A DNA stretch of 36,651 nt from Eubacteriales bacterium. Lineage in GTDB: Bacteria; Bacillota; Clostridia; Peptostreptococcales; Acidaminobacteraceae. Under the pieces are notes generated by a model, which had not been told where the DNA came from, made no database searches, and saw only the letters and a list, made by a program, of their open reading frames with translations. Position numbers and translations under genes: made by a program. This document shows, piece by piece, positions 1-6,873 of the stretch (position 1 is its first letter; the number at the start of each line of letters is the position of its first letter). Location: assembly GCA_030625575.1 (NCBI GenBank), contig DAOUQP010000007.1, forward strand, positions 1 to 36,651. Reading direction: 5' to 3'.

Positions 1-2
1 CA

Positions 3-119
3 GGTAATCCTGTAATGCTTAAAGTGCAAAAGGTAGCTATGTTAACTCTTGCAGTCACTGGAACAATATTGTTTTTACAGATATATCAGAGAAAGTACTT
101 TGGTAAAAAGAAGAAGTAA
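3..119 (+). CDS. C-terminal end of a membrane protein (partial)
   Basis: An open frame enters from the left edge and stops at TAA 117-119. The 38 visible residues contain one hydrophobic segment (core VAMLTLAVTGTILFLQ) followed by a strongly basic tail ending in four lysines, the usual look of a last transmembrane helix with a cytoplasmic end. It is followed at once by a rho-independent terminator, which supports it being a real gene end. Too little is present to name the family; a transporter permease is possible but not shown. Confidence 0.6.
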   Translation, partial: GNPVMLKVQKVAMLTLAVTGTILFLQIYQRKYFGKKKK

Positions 120-125
120 CAATGA

Positions 126-158
126 AATGAGTAGCTAAAGCTGCTCATTATTTTTTTT
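126..158 (+). terminator. Rho-independent terminator after the partial membrane gene
   Basis: Ten-base arms AATGAGTAGC (126-135) and GCTGCTCATT (140-149), with one G-T pair and a TAAA loop, are followed by a run of eight T. It starts 7 bp after the preceding stop codon. Confidence 0.9.
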
Positions 159-159
159 A

Positions 160-493
160 TAGTGTACCCGATGACTAAGAATTCTAAAGTCATGAATTAT
201 GTTCTTGTCTAACTCAAATCTTTATGACTTAACAGGAATCTCTGATTCCGTTGTCGAGACTGTAGAAAGAAATCTTAGATTTCGTCTTCGAAACTGAGAA
301 TTCCGTTATAAGTCAAATGCAACGAGATAGAAATTTCAATTTCGTTATCGAAACTGATTGATTTGGTAGTAGGTCAGACACGACTTTGACAGAAATTTTC
401 CTATTGGATATAAGAATTTAGTTGTCAAAACCGTGTGTCTTACTTTGAATTCCCTCTGAGTCAAGAAATTCATTTATAAATAGTAGATACACG
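160..493. other. Gene-free spacer rich in inverted and degenerate direct repeats
   Basis: No credible coding sequence is seen. The stretch holds imperfect direct repeats (see the repeat entry), a GGAATC-TCT-GATTCC hairpin near 235-249, the complementary pair AAGTCAT/ATGACTT near 187-230, and a long imperfect hairpin whose arms begin AGACAC...TTGACA near 376 and end TGTCAA...GTGTCT near 440. It lies between a terminator and the fic promoter, so it may be transcribed little or not at all. Confidence 0.6.
244..358. repeat. Degenerate repeat: TTTCG-N2-3-TCGAAACTG units
   Basis: The related strings ATTCCGTTGTCGAGACTG, ATTTCGTCTTCGAAACTG and ATTTCGTTATCGAAACTG occur in the same orientation, with a partial fourth copy ATTCCGTTATAAGTC between the last two. 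Two copies are preceded by small palindromes of the type GAAATCT-T-AGATTTC. The spacing is irregular, so this is not a CRISPR. A dispersed repeat family or a decayed small element is possible. Confidence 0.55.
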
Positions 494-522
494 TTGAATA
501 AATAGTTTTAAAATAGTATAAT
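494..522 (+). promoter_or_regulatory. Sigma-A promoter for fic
   Basis: TTGAAT (494-499) and TATAAT (517-522) are separated by exactly 17 bp, about 35 bp upstream of the ATG. The region down to the ATG is unusually rich in repeated ATAGTA. Confidence 0.75.
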
Positions 523-556
523 AATAGTATATAAATAGTATGAAAGTGGTGGTAAT

Positions 557-1771
557 ATGATTGATAAATTAATAGAAAAATACTGCTTTGAAGAATACAA
601 AACAAAAGAAGAAATTAAATATCGTATTGAAAGAAATATTGATATTGATGAATTTTGGGAAAAATTGATTTTAGCGAGAAGAAATAAAGGGATAGAAACA
701 AATCTATTTGATAAAAGCAATAATAATTATTGGTTTGTTGTAACTGATAATATGAGAAAGAATATAAAATACATCGATAGCAAAGGGAAAATTCCTTTAA
801 ATGAGATGGTGCTATTTGATAAAGAAGATGTTCTTATTGAAGAAAGTTTGAGTTCGTCTGCAATTGAAGGCATCTTCTCAACTCGAAGTAGATTTCGCTC
901 GATTGTTGAAGATGAATCTAAAATTAAAACAAAAGAGGATAGAATGCTTCTAAATAATTATGAGGCACTTCAGTATATAATGAGCAACAATAAGAATAAG
1001 TTATCTCATGATTTTATAATTGATGTTTGGAAAATTATAATGAAAAATACATTGGACGATGTTAATTTTTCTGAAGGATATAGAAGAGATAAAGTATATA
1101 TAGGAAATGCCAGCGAGATAGTTTTTGAAGGAGTTGATGCAGATAAAATTAGTTTGAAAATGGATGATTTAATCAGTCTTTTCAATGATGAAACAAATGA
1201 TATACCATCAGTTATCAAGGCAAGCGTTTTCCATTATTACTTTGTTTATATTCACCCTTTTTATGATGGAAACGGCAGAACGGCAAGAGCTTTAACGTCG
1301 ATGTATCTTTTAAAATCAAATTATAATTTTTTTGAGTTTATATCAATATCGCAGATGTTGAAAAATGAAAAGGGAAAATATTATAAGGCTATTAAGAATT
1401 CTGAAAATCAGGAAGAGGATTTAACGTATTTTGTTGAGTATTATCTAGATCTTTTAAAAAGAACGATAGAATATACGGTAAGTGAATTTGCTGAAAAATA
1501 TTTTATTAAATATCTAGAGAGAGGATTGATTGCAAGAAATATTCATCTGAATAAAAGACAGATTAAAATTCTTGATAAAATGATGAATAATACTAATCTA
1601 ACTATGACGGTAAAAGAATATATGAAGATATTTAGTGTTGTTCAGGAGACTGCTAGAAAAGATTTGAAATTTCTACAGGATATAGGTGTGATGAATTCCT
1701 ATCTTTCAGGGAAAACCTATTATTATAGAATTAATAATATTGAGGATATCATTAAAAATAATAAAGAGTAG
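557..1771 (+). CDS. fic: Fic family protein (AMPylase-type, self-inhibited, winged-helix C-terminus)
   Basis: 404 residues. The Fic active site HPFYDGNGRTAR is at 233-244 and fits HPFxDGNGRxxR exactly, so the catalytic His and nucleotide-binding residues are intact; such proteins transfer AMP (or other phosphate-containing groups) onto hydroxyl side chains of target proteins. An N-terminal S-x-x-x-E-G motif (100-105) matches the inhibitory helix of class II Fic proteins, whose Glu blocks productive ATP binding, so no separate antitoxin is needed. Residues about 330-395 look like a winged helix, suggesting DNA-linked targeting or autoregulation. RBS GTGGTGG lies just upstream of ATG 557. The gene is monocistronic and convergent with busR. 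The target is unknown. Confidence 0.9.
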   Translation: MIDKLIEKYCFEEYKTKEEIKYRIERNIDIDEFWEKLILARRNKGIETNLFDKSNNNYWFVVTDNMRKNIKYIDSKGKIPLNEMVLFDKEDVLIEESLSSSAIEGIFSTRSRFRSIVEDESKIKTKEDRMLLNNYEALQYIMSNNKNKLSHDFIIDVWKIIMKNTLDDVNFSEGYRRDKVYIGNASEIVFEGVDADKISLKMDDLISLFNDETNDIPSVIKASVFHYYFVYIHPFYDGNGRTARALTSMYLLKSNYNFFEFISISQMLKNEKGKYYKAIKNSENQEEDLTYFVEYYLDLLKRTIEYTVSEFAEKYFIKYLERGLIARNIHLNKRQIKILDKMMNNTNLTMTVKEYMKIFSVVQETARKDLKFLQDIGVMNSYLSGKTYYYRINNIEDIIKNNKE

Positions 1772-1787
1772 ATTATTTCTACTCTTT
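1763..1787. terminator. Bidirectional terminator containing both stop codons
   Basis: Perfect 9-bp stem AAAGAGTAG (1763-1771) / CTACTCTTT (1779-1787) with a 7-nt loop. Each arm encodes Lys-Glu-stop (partly from the preceding base) for the gene that reads into it, so fic and the regulator both end inside the hairpin. T-rich sequence follows on the minus side; the plus side has only a short T run. Confidence 0.75.
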
Positions 1788-2396
1788 GCTTATAATAAAG
1801 TTTTTAGTTAGTTCATAATGTTCAGCTTTGCATACGAACACGATTGTATCGTTATTTTTAAATTTAGCATTTGGTCCTGGTGAGAGAATAATTTTATCAT
1901 CTCTTTTTAACATGACTATAGTTGAACCCGTGTGAAACCAAAATGAGCTTTTACCTATTGTCTTGCCGACAAGATGCGAATCTTCAGGTGTTTGAAGTTC
2001 GTAAGGATAAAAACTTGCAATATGTTTTGGTCGAGAACTTAATTCGAAAACATGGTCAATTTTGTCTTTTATCCGATTATCAATAGATGCTTTTTCATCA
2101 AGTAATTCCTTAATGTCTTTTCTCAAATCATTTGATTTGTTGCTTGTTTGCATATTGCTTATAAATAATGAAGCGTTTTCTATGCTGAGAATGGTAATGC
2201 CGTTTTTTGGAATTGAAGAAACAACCTCACAATCCTTTAGTAAGGCAACAGCTTTTCTTATAGTTTCAGGTGATACACCATATTTGCTTGCTAGTGTCGA
2301 TCTTCCGCTTATTTTAGTACTCGCCAATAACTCTTTGTTGACTATAGATTCAGCAATATCTATAGCAATTCTAATGTAACGTGGTTGAGGTTTCAT
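1779..2396 (-). CDS. busR: BusR-type transcriptional regulator (GntR winged helix + RCK_C)
   Basis: 205 residues. Residues 1-70 form a GntR-like winged helix (GRSTLASKYGVSPETIRKAV at 31-50). About 85-118 is a helical linker of coiled-coil type. About 130-205 is a TrkA-C/RCK_C domain, including a hydrophobic strand then KRDDKIILSPGPNAKFKNND. This is the layout of BusR, the c-di-AMP-responsive repressor of the busAB/opuA betaine transporter in Streptococcus and Lactococcus. Position supports the call: it is divergent from a betaine-type ABC transporter, 139 bp away. RBS GAGGG precedes the ATG. Whether this protein binds c-di-AMP is inferred from the family; GntR/RCK_C proteins elsewhere can control potassium or other solute transport. 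Confidence 0.85.
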   Translation of the reverse strand: MKPQPRYIRIAIDIAESIVNKELLASTKISGRSTLASKYGVSPETIRKAVALLKDCEVVSSIPKNGITILSIENASLFISNMQTSNKSNDLRKDIKELLDEKASIDNRIKDKIDHVFELSSRPKHIASFYPYELQTPEDSHLVGKTIGKSSFWFHTGSTIVMLKRDDKIILSPGPNAKFKNNDTIVFVCKAEHYELTKNFIISKE

Positions 2397-2438
2397 TAGT
2401 GTAATCCCTCTTTCTTTCCTTTTTATTTACATCTTATT

Positions 2439-2467
2439 ATTATAATACAAAATGGTTGTTATGTCTC
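2439..2467 (-). promoter_or_regulatory. Promoter for busR
   Basis: On the minus strand, GAGACA (2467-2462) and TATAAT (2444-2439) are 17 bp apart, about 45 bp upstream of the start. The left operator arm (2454-2460) falls in the spacer. Confidence 0.55.
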
Positions 2468-2489
2468 TATAATTTGACTAAAAACAACC
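2454..2489. promoter_or_regulatory. Candidate bipartite BusR operator
   Basis: GGTTGTT (2454-2460) and its exact reverse complement AACAACC (2483-2489) are separated by 22 bp. The left arm lies between the -35 and -10 boxes of the busR promoter and the right arm between those of the transporter promoter. A third related half-site, AGTTGTTAT, is at 2505-2513. BusR family members are known to read paired sites at a fixed spacing; assignment here is by inference. Confidence 0.55.
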
Positions 2490-2502
2490 CATATGTTAAA
2501 AT
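2474..2502 (+). promoter_or_regulatory. Sigma-A promoter of the betaine transporter operon
   Basis: TTGACT (2474-2479) and TAAAAT (2497-2502) with a 17-bp spacer. The RBS GAGGAGG (2521-2527) precedes the ATG at 2536. Confidence 0.8.
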
Positions 2503-2535
2503 TGAGTTGTTATTAAAAACGAGGAGGTACGAATT

Positions 2536-3555
2536 ATGAAAAATTCTAGTAGGAGAATTTTTTTATTTTTTATTTTAATTAGTATTTTGTTAATCGCTAC
2601 AGCGTGTAGTGGTGGTACTGACGAGGTAATAAAGGATAAAGATGTAGTAATATTTGCAGATGCAGGCTGGGATAGTTTAAGACTTCATAACGCTATTGCC
2701 GCATTTATTCTAGAAAATGGATATGACTATGAAACAGATGTGATTCCAGGTTCTTCAGCTAATCTTCTTGAAGGAATGGTAGTAGGCGATGTAAGTGTTG
2801 AAATGGAAATGTGGCAGGATAATATGCCTATTTACGCTGAATACAGAGAAGATGGTAAAGTAATTGAACTTGGAACGAATTTCGATGACAATGATCAAGG
2901 ACTATATGTTCCTAGATACTTGATTGAAGGGGATGCTGAAAGAGGTATTGAAGCTTTAGCGCCTGATTTAAAAACTATTGAAGATTTGAAAAAATATTCT
3001 GATTTATTCCCAGATTTAGAAGATCCGGGTAGAGCAATTATAATTAATGGACCACCATCATGGGAAGTAACAACTATTATTGGAATTAAAGCTGCTTATT
3101 ATGGATTAGAGGATCAGTACAATATAGTTGGTTCAGGTACATCTGCAGCGTTGGCAGCATCTTTGTCAGCAGCTTATGAAAAAGGTGAACCTTGGGTAGG
3201 ATACTATTGGGAACCAACGTGGATATCTGGTAAGTATGATTTAGTACTTTTAGAAGAAGCTCCTTTTGATGAAGCGTTATGGACTGAAGAAGCTCATTAT
3301 GCTTGTGCGTTTAAACCAGTAGATGTAACAATCATTGCTAATCCTGAGTTTGTTCAGAATAATCCTGAAGTTGTTGAATTCTTGAAAAATTATCATACTT
3401 CATCTGCTTTAACTGCGAAGGCTCTTGCTTACATGCAGGAAAATGAGGCTGAGATTGAAGAAGCTGCAGAATGGTTCTTAAAAGAAGAAGAAGAACTTTG
3501 GAAAACATGGGTACCTGAAGATGCATATAATAAGGTAATGGATGCATTGAAATAA
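2536..3555 (+). CDS. opuAC: Glycine betaine/proline-type ABC transporter substrate-binding lipoprotein
   Basis: 339 residues. Basic N-terminus, hydrophobic helix and lipobox ATAC with Cys24 mark a membrane-anchored lipoprotein on the outside of the cell. The mature part is an OpuAC/ProX-type binding protein: FADAGWDSLRLHNAI near the start, and an aromatic-rich GYYWEPTW segment typical of the cation-pi cage that holds quaternary ammonium compounds. It is first in a three-gene operon and is followed by a hairpin that may favour its expression over the membrane subunits. Ligand choice (glycine betaine, proline betaine, carnitine, choline) cannot be read from sequence alone. Confidence 0.88.
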   Translation: MKNSSRRIFLFFILISILLIATACSGGTDEVIKDKDVVIFADAGWDSLRLHNAIAAFILENGYDYETDVIPGSSANLLEGMVVGDVSVEMEMWQDNMPIYAEYREDGKVIELGTNFDDNDQGLYVPRYLIEGDAERGIEALAPDLKTIEDLKKYSDLFPDLEDPGRAIIINGPPSWEVTTIIGIKAAYYGLEDQYNIVGSGTSAALAASLSAAYEKGEPWVGYYWEPTWISGKYDLVLLEEAPFDEALWTEEAHYACAFKPVDVTIIANPEFVQNNPEVVEFLKNYHTSSALTAKALAYMQENEAEIEEAAEWFLKEEEELWKTWVPEDAYNKVMDALK

Positions 3556-3562
3556 GAATTGA

Positions 3563-3593
3563 TTTAGCAGACCTTTTGGTCTGCTAAAATTTT
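3563..3593 (+). terminator. Intra-operon hairpin, partial terminator or mRNA-stabilising stem
   Basis: Perfect 11-bp stem TTTAGCAGACC (3563-3573) / GGTCTGCTAAA (3578-3588) with a TTTT loop and then only four T. It lies between the binding-protein gene and the permease gene. The weak T run suggests partial read-through or 3'-end protection, giving more binding protein than permease. Confidence 0.65.
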
Positions 3594-3605
3594 GGGAGTG
3601 ATATT

Positions 3606-4457
3606 ATGAGTGAATTTCCTCAGTTGATCGATATGAAAATTGGAGATGTTGTAGAGGATTTTGTTAAATGGTTAACTGTTAATCATTCGGGAGTATTTCA
3701 AAGTATAAAAGCTGGAATTTTGTCTGTGCTGTTAAAAATGCAGGACTTTTTAAATTGGGTTCCTTGGTTTGTAATTATTTTAATTATTTTTTTTGTAGGA
3801 TGGAAAGTAAAAGATCTGAAATCGGGTTTAATATTTACAGCGATGCTTATTGCAGTAGGGATGATGGGTTATTGGGATGAAACAATATTGACGATTTCTG
3901 TTGTAATAACAGCAGTAATTATTTCTTTAGTACTCGGAATACCTTTAGGCATTATATCTGCTTATAAAAAGAGAGTAGATTCCATTGTTAGACCAATATT
4001 GGATGCCATGCAGACCATGCCGAGTTTTGTCTATCTTATTCCGGCAATCATGTTATTTGGTTTAGGTACAGTTCCTGCGGTATTTGCAACGACGATTTAT
4101 TCTTTACCACCAGTTATAAGACTTACAAATTTGGCCATTAAAAGTGTTTCAAAAGAAATTAAAGAAGCTGCTTATTCTTTTGGTCCTACAACTTGGCAAA
4201 TTTTAACGAAGGTAGAAATTCCTCAGGCCATGCCAACTATTATGGCTGGTGTCAATCAGACGACAATGATGGCTATGGCAATGGTTGTGGTTTCTTCGAT
4301 GATTGGCGCAAAGGGTCTTGGTTATAGCGTTTTAATAGCAATAAACAGAACTGATATAGCTATGGGATTCGAGGCGGGAATAAGTATTGTTTTTGTAGCG
4401 ATAATTATTGATAGATTAACCCAATCGATTGGGGAAAAATTCAAATACGATAAATAG
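3606..4457 (+). CDS. opuAB: Betaine-type ABC transporter permease
   Basis: 283 residues with several transmembrane segments (about 50-66, 74-90, 94-118, 140-165, 212-235 and 245-270). The cytoplasmic coupling loop begins EAAYSFGPTTWQIL at 187 and includes the EAA-type EIPQAMP, the contact with the ATPase. The family is OpuAB/ProW, integral membrane subunits that carry solute using ATP from the next gene. The N-terminal 50 residues are amphipathic and precede the first membrane segment, as in ProW. ATG with RBS GGGAG just upstream; the 12-bp gap to the ATPase gene indicates cotranscription. Confidence 0.9.
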   Translation: MSEFPQLIDMKIGDVVEDFVKWLTVNHSGVFQSIKAGILSVLLKMQDFLNWVPWFVIILIIFFVGWKVKDLKSGLIFTAMLIAVGMMGYWDETILTISVVITAVIISLVLGIPLGIISAYKKRVDSIVRPILDAMQTMPSFVYLIPAIMLFGLGTVPAVFATTIYSLPPVIRLTNLAIKSVSKEIKEAAYSFGPTTWQILTKVEIPQAMPTIMAGVNQTTMMAMAMVVVSSMIGAKGLGYSVLIAINRTDIAMGFEAGISIVFVAIIIDRLTQSIGEKFKYDK

Positions 4458-4469
4458 GAGGATGCTTCA

Positions 4470-5642
4470 ATGGAAAAAATAAGAGTAGAAAATTTGACAA
4501 AGATATTTGGAAAGCATCCACACAAAGCTCTGCAACACCTTAAAAATGGTATGAATAGAGAAGAAATTTCTAAAATGACAAATCATACTGTCGGTGTTGG
4601 CAATGCGAGTTTTTCTGTCAACGAAGGTGAAACATTTGTAATTATGGGGCTTTCGGGAAGTGGAAAGTCAACTTTGATAAGGTGTATGAACTTATTGAAT
4701 AAACCGACAGATGGAAAGATTTTTGTCGATGATGAAAATATTTTAGAGTACAACATCAAAGAGTTAAGAGAGTATAGACAAAATAAAGTAGCTATGGTTT
4801 TTCAGCATTTTGGACTTTTCAGTCACAAAAATGTTGTTGAAAATGTAGAATTTGGACTTGAGATAAAAGGCGTAAAAAAAGAAGAACGATATAAAAAGAG
4901 TAAGGAAATGCTAAAAGTAGTAGGGCTGGAAGGTTGGGAAAATCATAACATTTCACAACTTAGCGGTGGTATGAAGCAGAGAGTTGGACTTGCAAGAGCT
5001 CTTGCCAACGACCCCGAAATAATGTTGATGGATGAACCTTTTAGTGCTCTTGATCCACTGATTAGAAGAGATATGCATGATGAATTACTGGATATCCAAT
5101 CGAAGTTTAAAAAGACTATAATTTTCATCACTCATGATGTAAATGAAGCGTTTAAGCTCGGTGATAGAATTGCGGTGCTAAAAGACGGTGAAATCATTCA
5201 GATCGGTACACCTGAAGAAATTCTCGATAATCCAGAGAATGAGTATATAAGCAATTTTATTCAGGATATCGATCGTAGTAGAATTTTGAAAGCTGAAAAC
5301 ATCATGAGAAAATCTGTAATGAAATTGGGAAGATTAACAAAACCAAAAATTGCTTTAGGAATAATCGACGAATCTGATTTTGAATACGGCTTTATTATAG
5401 ATAGGGAAACTGGAAAAGTTCAAGGTGTTATTGATGCTGATGACGTTCTAAGAGCGGGTAAAGAAAAAATAAACATTGAAGATGTAATGCATACGAATTT
5501 TAAGGCAGTTAATAAAAATGCTTATGTAAAAGAAATCATAGAACTTGCTCTTGAAACAAAATATCCAATTGCAGTTATTGATGACGATGAAAGATTTGTA
5601 GGAAGAATTCATCGTGGAACCTTACTGAAATCTTTAGTTTAA
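4470..5642 (+). CDS. opuAA: Betaine-type ABC transporter ATP-binding protein with CBS domains
   Basis: 390 residues, the usual OpuAA/ProV length. Walker A GLSGSGKST at 60-68, Q-loop Q112, signature LSGGMKQ at 164-170, Walker B with D188 and E189, and H-loop H222 are all intact. After about residue 277 come tandem CBS-type repeats (FIIDRETGKVQGVIDADDVL; AVIDDDERFVGRIHR). In OpuA-type transporters the CBS pair senses ionic strength or binds c-di-AMP, which would add activity control to the transcriptional control by BusR. RBS GGAGG precedes ATG 4470. No terminator follows; the his promoter begins 7 bp after the stop codon. Confidence 0.92.
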   Translation: MEKIRVENLTKIFGKHPHKALQHLKNGMNREEISKMTNHTVGVGNASFSVNEGETFVIMGLSGSGKSTLIRCMNLLNKPTDGKIFVDDENILEYNIKELREYRQNKVAMVFQHFGLFSHKNVVENVEFGLEIKGVKKEERYKKSKEMLKVVGLEGWENHNISQLSGGMKQRVGLARALANDPEIMLMDEPFSALDPLIRRDMHDELLDIQSKFKKTIIFITHDVNEAFKLGDRIAVLKDGEIIQIGTPEEILDNPENEYISNFIQDIDRSRILKAENIMRKSVMKLGRLTKPKIALGIIDESDFEYGFIIDRETGKVQGVIDADDVLRAGKEKINIEDVMHTNFKAVNKNAYVKEIIELALETKYPIAVIDDDERFVGRIHRGTLLKSLV

Positions 5643-5648
5643 AAACAC

Positions 5649-5677
5649 TTGCATAATTATTAACTCGATGATATACT
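5649..5677 (+). promoter_or_regulatory. Sigma-A promoter of the his operon
   Basis: TTGCAT (5649-5654) and TATACT (5672-5677) with a 17-bp spacer. Expected start near 5684, about 28 nt before the leader peptide and 240 nt before hisZ. Confidence 0.8.
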
Positions 5678-5711
5678 TATTCAAATTAAGAATTTAACAG
5701 GAGTAGATGAA

Positions 5712-5774
5712 ATGTTATCTAAAATATCATATTTAGTACAATTACATCATCATCATAGATTAAAGGGTTTGTAA
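5712..5774 (+). CDS. hisL: his operon leader peptide (HHHH)
   Basis: A 20-codon frame: ATG 5712, stop TAA 5772-5774. It contains four consecutive His codons, CAT x4 at 5745-5756 (local peptide VQLHHHHRLKG). A good RBS AGGAG (5699-5703) lies 8 nt upstream. It sits between the his promoter and a strong terminator immediately upstream of hisZ. That is the arrangement of ribosome-mediated transcription attenuation as in the enterobacterial hisL: shortage of charged tRNA-His stalls the ribosome at these codons and changes the folding downstream. It is not homologous in sequence to the enterobacterial peptide. Confidence 0.88.
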   Translation: MLSKISYLVQLHHHHRLKGL

Positions 5775-5898
5775 GAATGGACTGAAAAAGAGTTCATAGA
5801 TGCAAGCTCTAGTTGCTTTGTTTAAAGAGGGCTTGAATCTATGATGGAAAAGTAATAAATATACTTACCATATGGGTTTAATGCCCATATGGTTTTTT
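5775..5898 (+). promoter_or_regulatory. his attenuator: competing hairpins and terminator
   Basis: The terminator has 10-bp arms ACCATATGGG (5867-5876) / CCCATATGGT (5884-5893) and six T. Upstream, arm 5794-5810 pairs with 5826-5844 (TCATAGAT and CAAGC with their complements, plus TCT/AGA). A smaller hairpin ATGGACT (5777-5783) / AGTTCAT (5791-5797) overlaps its left arm. The right arm can also pair with 5751-5761 over the His codons (11 bp), and 5829-5847 can pair imperfectly with 5868-5886, breaking the terminator. No T-box core sequence is present. Confidence 0.75.
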
Positions 5899-5922
5899 AA
5901 TTTTTTGGATGGAGGAAATAGT

Positions 5923-6873
5923 ATGCAATTTAAAAGTGTTTTAGAAGAACTAGAGGTAACTAAATTCAGAAAAAATGTGGAGAGAGAGTTAGAGGATTAT
6001 TTTGAAGATGGTGGCTATTGGATGATTGAACCGAAAATCTTTCAAAGTTACGATGAGTTTGTCTGTTCAAACCTCAGAACGAATAGTAAGAAAACGGTTA
6101 AGGTGCTTTCGGGTAATTCGGAAGTATATATATTAAGACCTGATATTACAATGAATATCTTGAGAAAGATTTTTAGTAAATGGGAAAACGACAAACCTTT
6201 AAAGGTCTATTATAATTCTAAAATTTATCTAAATAATGAGAATTATAATATCAAGGAACAAAGACAAATGGGAATTGAATATTTAGGAGAAGATTCTTTA
6301 TTGGCAGATCAAGAGATGATAACCATGGCTGTCAACCTGATGAAAAAAGTCGATCAACCATTTATTTTAGAACTAGGCTCAAGTAAATATTTGGATAGTT
6401 ATTTTGAAGAAATCAATATTGATATTGAACTTGAAAATAAAATAAAAAATTATATTGCCAAGAAGAATAAACATGGGCTAATAAGTTTATTGAAAAAAAA
6501 TGATGTAAAAAGCATGTTGTTGGAAAACATCTTATCTATGCAAGGAGATATGGAAGCAGTTATTGATCAGGCGAGAAAATATCCTATGAATATAGAGATG
6601 CAAAATGCTTTAAAGGAATTGGAAGATTTAAAGGATATCTTTGCTAGTAATAAAATGATTCCATACATTCATTTCGATCTATCTATGATTGCCGATTTAG
6701 ATTATTACGATGGAATCATATTTAAAGGATATTATTTTGAATCGAATAAGAAAATATTAAGCGGTGGAAGATATGATCGTTTAACTGAAAAGTTTGGCAA
6801 AAAAGCTTCAGCTATAGGATTTTCAGTAGATATGGATGAATTTGTAGGGTTGATGCTAAAGGAGGCGAAATGA
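5923..6873 (+). CDS. hisZ: ATP phosphoribosyltransferase regulatory subunit
   Basis: 316 residues from ATG 5923. An in-frame upstream ATG at 5872 lies inside the attenuator stem and has no RBS, whereas GGAGG at 5911-5915 is well spaced for 5923. The protein is a catalytically inactive histidyl-tRNA-synthetase homologue: it retains the class II features VYILRPDITMNIL and GGRYDRL but lacks the anticodon-binding domain. HisZ pairs with the short HisG to form the active, histidine-feedback-regulated first enzyme of the pathway. It is shorter than a full synthetase (over 400), as expected. Its stop codon overlaps the start of hisG. Confidence 0.9.
   Translation: MQFKSVLEELEVTKFRKNVERELEDYFEDGGYWMIEPKIFQSYDEFVCSNLRTNSKKTVKVLSGNSEVYILRPDITMNILRKIFSKWENDKPLKVYYNSKIYLNNENYNIKEQRQMGIEYLGEDSLLADQEMITMAVNLMKKVDQPFILELGSSKYLDSYFEEINIDIELENKIKNYIAKKNKHGLISLLKKNDVKSMLLENILSMQGDMEAVIDQARKYPMNIEMQNALKELEDLKDIFASNKMIPYIHFDLSMIADLDYYDGIIFKGYYFESNKKILSGGRYDRLTEKFGKKASAIGFSVDMDEFVGLMLKEAK

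Noticed and set aside
244-358. CRISPR-like array
   Set aside because: The units are imperfect, irregularly spaced and only three to four in number, with no cas genes.
5775-5922. T-box riboswitch before hisZ
   Set aside because: The conserved T-box core and the usual stem I features were not found, and a leader peptide with four His codons explains the region better.
5872-5922. In-frame upstream ATG as the hisZ start
   Set aside because: It lies inside the terminator stem, has no RBS, and adds a hydrophobic 17-residue stretch; ATG 5923 has GGAGG at the right distance.
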